DNA from: WGAB01 sp964406105
GTDB lineage: Bacteria; Hydrothermota; Hydrothermia; WGAB01
DNA length: 35,818 nt
Assembly (NCBI GenBank): GCA_964406105.1
Contig: CAYOQK010000052.1
Coordinates: forward strand, 1-35,818
Direction of reading: 5' to 3'
Shown piece by piece: positions 32,224 to 35,818 of the stretch. The translations under genes were made by a program, and so were the position numbers. The notes below the pieces were generated by a model, which did no database searches, had not been told where the DNA came from, and worked only from the letters and a program-made list of their open reading frames with translations. Position 1 is the stretch's first letter. Every line of letters starts with the position of its first letter.

Positions 32224-32708
32224 GCTTGAAGGCCATCGTCAGCCCACAGGCTCTTCTCCACGGACATGGCTCGCTCCAGCAAAGGAGCGATCACATAAAA
32301 CGGGGATCGCTTGGGGATCCACCCCCTGGCACTCTGGGGAAACCCCAGAGCGGCATCCTCCATGCGAGAAGTTCATGATCCGGCCCACGGGGCGGCTTCA
32401 GTGTTAAATCCAGTGGATGGACCTCTATGGCATACCCGGGCCGACGCCCATTTGGGTTGACCTTGCCCCACCTCGGCCGCCCAGCCCGCCTCCTTCCCCA
32501 GGGCCGGGGTTGACCTCCTCGTTGGTGAATCAACGGGATCGGCTCCTGGGCCCCACGGGTTTGAACTCTGGGAACTTTCGGGCCGTCGCGCATGGAGCCA
32601 GCATGGGAGCCCCACAGTTCTTCGTCCGCAAAGGTCCGAAGGGGATCCCTTCACAGGCTTGGTGCACCTCTGGCTCCTCCGGCGGCTTCTATAGAGGAAC
32701 CCAGGGGT
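32224..32708. other. Intergenic region with four strong, partly exclusive hairpins
   Basis: No convincing gene was found. Hairpins are clustered at 32271-32350. TCGCTCC (32271-32277) pairs with GGAGCGA (32284-32290). AGCGATC (32286-32292) pairs with GATCGCT (32305-32311), excluding the first. GGGG (32313-32316) pairs with CCCC (32322-32325). CTCTGGGG (32332-32339) pairs with CCCCAGAG (32343-32350) around AAA. On the minus strand this would be the leader of the rhodanese operon; on the plus strand it would be a free transcript upstream of the tRNAs. RNase P RNA, tmRNA, SRP RNA and 6S RNA were looked for by their conserved cores and not recognised. The part from 32400 to 32708 shows nothing clear. 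Confidence 0.45.
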
Positions 32709-32737
32709 TTGACCCGAGCCCACTTTGTGGCTATAAT
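32709..32737 (+). promoter_or_regulatory. Promoter of the tRNA-Glu/tRNA-Gln unit
   Basis: TTGACC (32709-32714), exactly 17 bases, then a perfect TATAAT (32732-32737). Transcription would begin near 32744, eight bases before the tRNA-Glu 5' end. This is the best-matching promoter in the window and fits a highly expressed stable RNA. Confidence 0.8.
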
Positions 32738-32751
32738 AGTCGGTCGCAAAC

Positions 32752-32824
32752 GGCCCCATCGTCTAGCGGCCTAGGATACCTGGTTCTCAGCCAGGAGACC
32801 CGGGTTCGAGTCCCGGTGGGGCCG
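32752..32824 (+). tRNA. tRNA-Glu (anticodon CTC)
   Basis: A full cloverleaf: acceptor GGCCCCA pairs with TGGGGCC (32817-32823), discriminator G at 32824. The anticodon arm is CCTGG-TTCTCAG-CCAGG with anticodon CTC, and the T arm is CCGGG-TTCGAGT-CCCGG. The 3' CCA is not encoded (TTT follows). The gene lies directly behind a strong promoter. Confidence 0.95.
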
Positions 32825-32898
32825 TTTCTCTCCTCAAAACAGCGAGCAGGAGAAGTGAAAAACACTGCTTTTTTCCGTCTTTTGTGCAGTCTTCGCAC

Positions 32899-32972
32899 TG
32901 GGGGATCGTCTAACGGCAGGACGCCTGGCTCTGGACCAGGAAGTCGGGGTTCGAATCCCTGTCCCCCAGCCA
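32899..32972 (+). tRNA. tRNA-Gln (anticodon CTG)
   Basis: The acceptor arm TGGGGGA pairs with TCCCCCA (32962-32968). The anticodon arm is CCTGG-CTCTGGA-CCAGG with anticodon CTG, the T arm contains GGTTCGAATC, the discriminator is G at 32969 and CCA is encoded at 32970-32972. Eight T follow immediately. It is 74 bases downstream of tRNA-Glu and probably part of the same transcript. With gatB in the window, Gln-tRNA may be formed by amidation. Confidence 0.95.
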
Positions 32973-34690
32973 TTTTTTTTCTGGCCTTAGGGCTTTTGGG
33001 GCTTCCTTTGTGGAGTCAGCCTACCCATTTTGAGTTCTTCCTTTCGGGCACCCCTCAGGTGGGGAGTTTCACCAACCTCCGGATCAACGCCCTCACCAGT
33101 GGAGGCTTTATTGACCCGAACTTTAACGAAACCGGGCACCTGTACCTGATGGGGCCCGATACCACGGCTGACTTCTACCTCTCACCGGTGACGGTGCAGT
33201 TCCAGGCCGGTGTAGCCCAAACGAGCATCCAGTTCACTTTGGCCGACTCTGTGGCGCTGGTGTGTGAAACCCCTACCCTGACCGACACGTCCCAACCCTT
33301 CTGGGTGGCTCCTGGATCCTATCGCCATGTTCAAATCCTGTTGCCGGGTGAGATGCCCTGGCCGGGCACCCCTGAGGGCAAGCGCGGCACCCCAGACCCG
33401 GCCTTCTACTTGGCTCCCGATACCGTGTGGTTCTTCGCACGATTGACGGACGCCTACTACAACCCCGTACCTGACAGCGACACCGTAGACTTTCGCTGCA
33501 TCAACGCCTTGGGGGCTAACGGCTTTGCCCTTTTACCCCGTTCTGTGGTGCTCTCAGGCCCAGGCGATTCCCTGCCCTTCTCGCCCCGGGTGGCCGCCGC
33601 TGAAACCCGGATTCTCGGCCAAGGACAGCAGTTAGAGGCTCCAGATACATCGGCCGAGGTGCACGTATTGGCCGGCCCGCCCGCCTTCCTGCTGCCAGTG
33701 CTTCCGGGCGAAACCCTGCTTCCGGGCGATACCACCCGCAACACGTGGCTGGCACCGGGGAAAAGTGGCGAAGCCCTTCCCCAGCCTATGGATCAGCCCT
33801 TTGTTGTGGACGTTTACGTGGTGGATGCGGCATACAACCCCGTACAAGACATTACCCCTCTCCTGGGAGACCAGGTGGACATCTACGCTTACTCTGTGTA
33901 TACCCCCACAGTGGCTGAAACCGATGGGCCAAAGCCATTGGACAACCTGATGATTTCCTTTACGGTAGTCGCACCTGAGCGCGGGCTGTACCGGGTGCTG
34001 GCCAAAGATCTGGATGTGCCAGATTACGACACTCCCTACGGCACACCTCTATGGGTGATTCCCCGGGCTGGAGGATTGGAAACGTGGGCGGAACCTCGGG
34101 AGATCCGATCCCATGACTACAGCAAGGTCTATGCCCGCCTGACCACTGCTTCAGGAACACCGATCCCGGGCCGCACCGTGCGGTTCCAGGTGCTTTCGGG
34201 CAACTCCCAACTTCGCCCTCCCATTGGCGTTACAGACAACCAAGGGATCGCCTATGTTCTCCTGATCCCCAGTGTGGCAGACATGGGCGATACCGTTTGG
34301 ATTGAGGCCCTGGCCGACACCCTACGGGATACCACTTGGGTGTACATCCAGGGCCTTTCGGGCAACGTTTGGAAGATCTTTCCCAATCCCTTCGTGATGT
34401 CCCGGCATTCGGTGGTCAACATTGCCTACAAGATCTACGCGCGGTACCAAACGAATCTCAGCAAGGTGCGCATTGAAATCTTCACGCCCTTTGGCGAGCC
34501 TGTGTGGTACAAGGAGATCCCCCGAGGTGAAGCCGGCGCGATTCCGGGCCAAATGAACGTAGTACAGTGGGACGGTAGGAACCTTAAAGGAGAAAAGGTG
34601 GCCTCCGGGGTTTACGACGTGTACATCACCTTTTACGGCGGCGGTCAAGCCCTGTACACCCGTTACCGAACCTTAGGGGTGGTGCGATGA
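32972..34690 (+). CDS. Large secreted Ig-like protein with FlgD-type C-terminal domain; start unclear
   Basis: The frame encodes a hydrophobic signal-like start (FFLALGLLGLPLWSQP) and then about 550 residues of beta-sandwich repeats with invasin-like pieces (TPIPGRTVRFQVLSG, DNQGIAYVLLIPS). It ends in a FlgD-like Ig domain of about 85 residues (WKIFPNPFVMS, VRIEIFTPFGEPVW, WDGRNLKGEKVASGVY). Such ends serve surface export in FCB-type bacteria. No ATG, GTG or TTG lies at the signal peptide. The first codon shown is ATT at 32972, whose A is the last base of the tRNA-Gln CCA. GTG 32855 upstream is in frame with AGGAG but would read through the whole tRNA gene; TTG 32996 would cut the signal peptide. 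Its stop overlaps the next start (ATGA). Confidence 0.75.
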   Translation: MFFLALGLLGLPLWSQPTHFEFFLSGTPQVGSFTNLRINALTSGGFIDPNFNETGHLYLMGPDTTADFYLSPVTVQFQAGVAQTSIQFTLADSVALVCETPTLTDTSQPFWVAPGSYRHVQILLPGEMPWPGTPEGKRGTPDPAFYLAPDTVWFFARLTDAYYNPVPDSDTVDFRCINALGANGFALLPRSVVLSGPGDSLPFSPRVAAAETRILGQGQQLEAPDTSAEVHVLAGPPAFLLPVLPGETLLPGDTTRNTWLAPGKSGEALPQPMDQPFVVDVYVVDAAYNPVQDITPLLGDQVDIYAYSVYTPTVAETDGPKPLDNLMISFTVVAPERGLYRVLAKDLDVPDYDTPYGTPLWVIPRAGGLETWAEPREIRSHDYSKVYARLTTASGTPIPGRTVRFQVLSGNSQLRPPIGVTDNQGIAYVLLIPSVADMGDTVWIEALADTLRDTTWVYIQGLSGNVWKIFPNPFVMSRHSVVNIAYKIYARYQTNLSKVRIEIFTPFGEPVWYKEIPRGEAGAIPGQMNVVQWDGRNLKGEKVASGVYDVYITFYGGGQALYTRYRTLGVVR

Positions 34691-35818
34691 TCACGGCTTT
34701 CTTGGTGCTCTCTACGTTGGTTTCGGTCTCTTGGGACGCTGGAACCGCAGGCGAGCTGTTCACCTACGGCTTCGGCGCCCGAACCTTTGGATTGGGACGG
34801 GCTTATACCGCCGCTGACGGCACCGCGGAGAGCATCTACTACAACCCCGCAGCCGTATGTTGGGCGCAACGCGGGGAGTTTGTGGGCAGCTACAACAGCC
34901 CCAACTGGCTCCATAGCTACGGAGGGGTTTCCTTCCTGTACCCCACAGGCCCCAAAACCGGCTTTGGGTTCCTCCTCGTGGCCCTCAAGCCCCAAGGCAT
35001 CTCGGGGTACGATGAAAACGGTGAGTACACCCAGTGGATTCAACCCCAGTTCTTGGGAGGGCTGATCGCCTTTTCGCGTAAGGTGCACCCAAAGGTATCG
35101 GTAGGGGTAAACGGCAAGTTCTACTACGGCCAGATCGGTTCCTACGTAGGTTCCGGTGCCGGGTTGGACCTGGGGATCCTGGCCCGCTGGACCCCTCTGT
35201 TCCAAACCGGTTTGAGCGTGTTGAACGTCATTCCCCCCAGCCCCAAGTTCACCTCAGAGCGGGAATCCTTCCCTCGCGTGTTCCGTATGGGATTCCAGTT
35301 CAAACCTTACTCCAAGGTGCGGTTCCTGGGAGACTTGGTGAAGTCCACTGCCCGTTCCTTCCATTACCACTTGGGGGTGGAGCTCGCCCCCTTAGACTTC
35401 TTCTGGATTCGCTTCGGCTATGATTACATGGATCTGTCTGCAGGCATCGGCTTGAAGGTCACCCGCGGTGGGCAGGAGTTCATCGTGAACTACACCCTGT
35501 CTAACACCCACCATTCTGCGACGCTTTATCCCTTCTCGCACCGCATTAGTGCCACCATTCGGTTCGCTGGATACCGGGTGTGGGCCCACGCGGATCCCAA
35601 CAAGGTGTCCCTCACGCGGATGAGCCCCTCGCTGCTGACCTATATCTACCCCCACGTCAAAACCAAGGCTCCCGTAGACCACTGGGTGTTGGAGATCTAC
35701 CGCAAATCAGGAGAACTCACCCGCCGACTCCAAGGGGTGGGCACGCCTCCCCTCCGGATCGCCTGGGACGGCCGCGACGAAACCGGTCGTCTGGTCCCCA
35801 GGGGACGCTATCTCTACA
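34687..35818 (+). CDS. PorV/UPF0164-like outer-membrane barrel protein, partial
   Basis: ATG 34687 overlaps the stop of the previous gene. A signal peptide (MITAFLVLSTLVSVSW) leads into GFGARTFGLGRAYTAADGTAES and IYYNPAAV, the start typical of PorV/PorQ and UPF0164 outer-membrane proteins. A barrel with alternating strands follows (GVNGKFYYGQIG, FHYHLGVELAPLDFFWIRFGY). The last visible part (WVLEIYRKSGELTRRL, IAWDGRDETGRLVPRGRYLY) is a FlgD-like Ig domain. The gene is open for 377 codons to the window edge. PorV carries type IX cargo to the attachment machinery, so its coupling to a FlgD-Ig-tailed protein is meaningful. Export of that neighbour through it is an inference. Confidence 0.8.
   Translation, partial: MITAFLVLSTLVSVSWDAGTAGELFTYGFGARTFGLGRAYTAADGTAESIYYNPAAVCWAQRGEFVGSYNSPNWLHSYGGVSFLYPTGPKTGFGFLLVALKPQGISGYDENGEYTQWIQPQFLGGLIAFSRKVHPKVSVGVNGKFYYGQIGSYVGSGAGLDLGILARWTPLFQTGLSVLNVIPPSPKFTSERESFPRVFRMGFQFKPYSKVRFLGDLVKSTARSFHYHLGVELAPLDFFWIRFGYDYMDLSAGIGLKVTRGGQEFIVNYTLSNTHHSATLYPFSHRISATIRFAGYRVWAHADPNKVSLTRMSPSLLTYIYPHVKTKAPVDHWVLEIYRKSGELTRRLQGVGTPPLRIAWDGRDETGRLVPRGRYLY

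Noticed and set aside
32291..32593. 100-codon minus-strand frame in the same region
   Set aside because: There is no ribosome site, and the composition (Arg/Gly/Pro-rich) is like other chance frames; it also covers the hairpin cluster.
32224..32708. RNase P RNA, tmRNA, SRP RNA or 6S RNA in the region before the tRNAs
   Set aside because: Conserved cores such as GAGGAAAGTCC or the tRNA-like end of tmRNA could not be found on either strand.
1..35818. CRISPR arrays, insertion sequences, integrases, prophage genes
   Set aside because: No spaced direct repeats, transposase or integrase motifs or terminal inverted repeats were seen; the tRNA genes have no partial copy nearby that would mark an attachment site.

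Overview
The window is a GC-rich, gene-dense bacterial chromosome segment with no rRNA, CRISPR array, transposase, integrase or phage module. Several features suggest a thermophilic diderm bacterium from a poorly cultured lineage of the WOR-3/Hydrothermae or wider FCB type: ferredoxin-linked 2-oxoacid oxidation (fused KorA plus KorB), a nucleotidyltransferase resembling the inositol-1-phosphate cytidylyltransferases of heat-adapted organisms, secreted proteins with type IX-like C-terminal domains, FlgD-like Ig domains and a PorV-like barrel protein, and System II cytochrome c maturation. The lineage is an inference from gene content; no marker gene was compared.

Layout. (1) 1-261: the minus-strand start of a P-loop NTPase gene that leaves the window, with its own promoter and an 18-bp tandem repeat upstream. 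(2) 550-9989: a long plus-strand run, mostly overlapping or tightly spaced: kbl, rmuC, a PduO-type adenosyltransferase, an O-methyltransferase, an unknown gene, gatB, two DUF35 genes, sat and recJ. (3) 9990-10600: a small-gene island with a 24-residue membrane peptide, a strong hairpin, a 77-residue basic protein and a clear terminator. (4) 10602-14972: a lipase-like hydrolase coupled to a 2-hydroxyacid dehydrogenase, then ccsA/resB for cytochrome c maturation. (5) 23805 down to 15006: a minus-strand block with a secreted GH18-like enzyme, a cytidylyltransferase-like gene, then korA-korB-FG-GAP-HD hydrolase, whose four genes are joined by 4-bp start/stop overlaps. The korA leader holds a possible attenuator. 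(6) 23946-29666: plus strand, cstA-envC-like and dprA-prcB-like-glgC. (7) 32043 down to 29682: minus strand, degenerate rhodanese, MauE/DoxX-like, aldehyde dehydrogenase. (8) 32224-35818: a structured intergenic region, tRNA-Glu(CTC), tRNA-Gln(CTG), then a large secreted protein and a PorV-like protein that runs off the end.

How the genes fit together. Kbl, CstA, KorAB and GlgC belong to fermentative/respiratory carbon and amino-acid use with glycogen storage. RmuC, RecJ and DprA handle DNA ends and single strands. GatB implies the indirect tRNA-amidation route, and the window also carries a tRNA-Gln. At least three proteins look like cargo for a type IX-like export path, and the PorV-like protein at the right edge could be part of that path.

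Two regulatory themes recur. Many neighbours share ATGA or GTGA overlaps, so translational coupling is common. Several genes without a Shine-Dalgarno sequence have a -10-like hexamer only 6-7 bases before the start codon, which suggests leaderless transcripts. The observations most worth a second look are the small-gene island, the korA leader, the secreted-protein gene fused to the 3' end of tRNA-Gln without a normal start codon, and the mutually exclusive hairpins upstream of the tRNAs.
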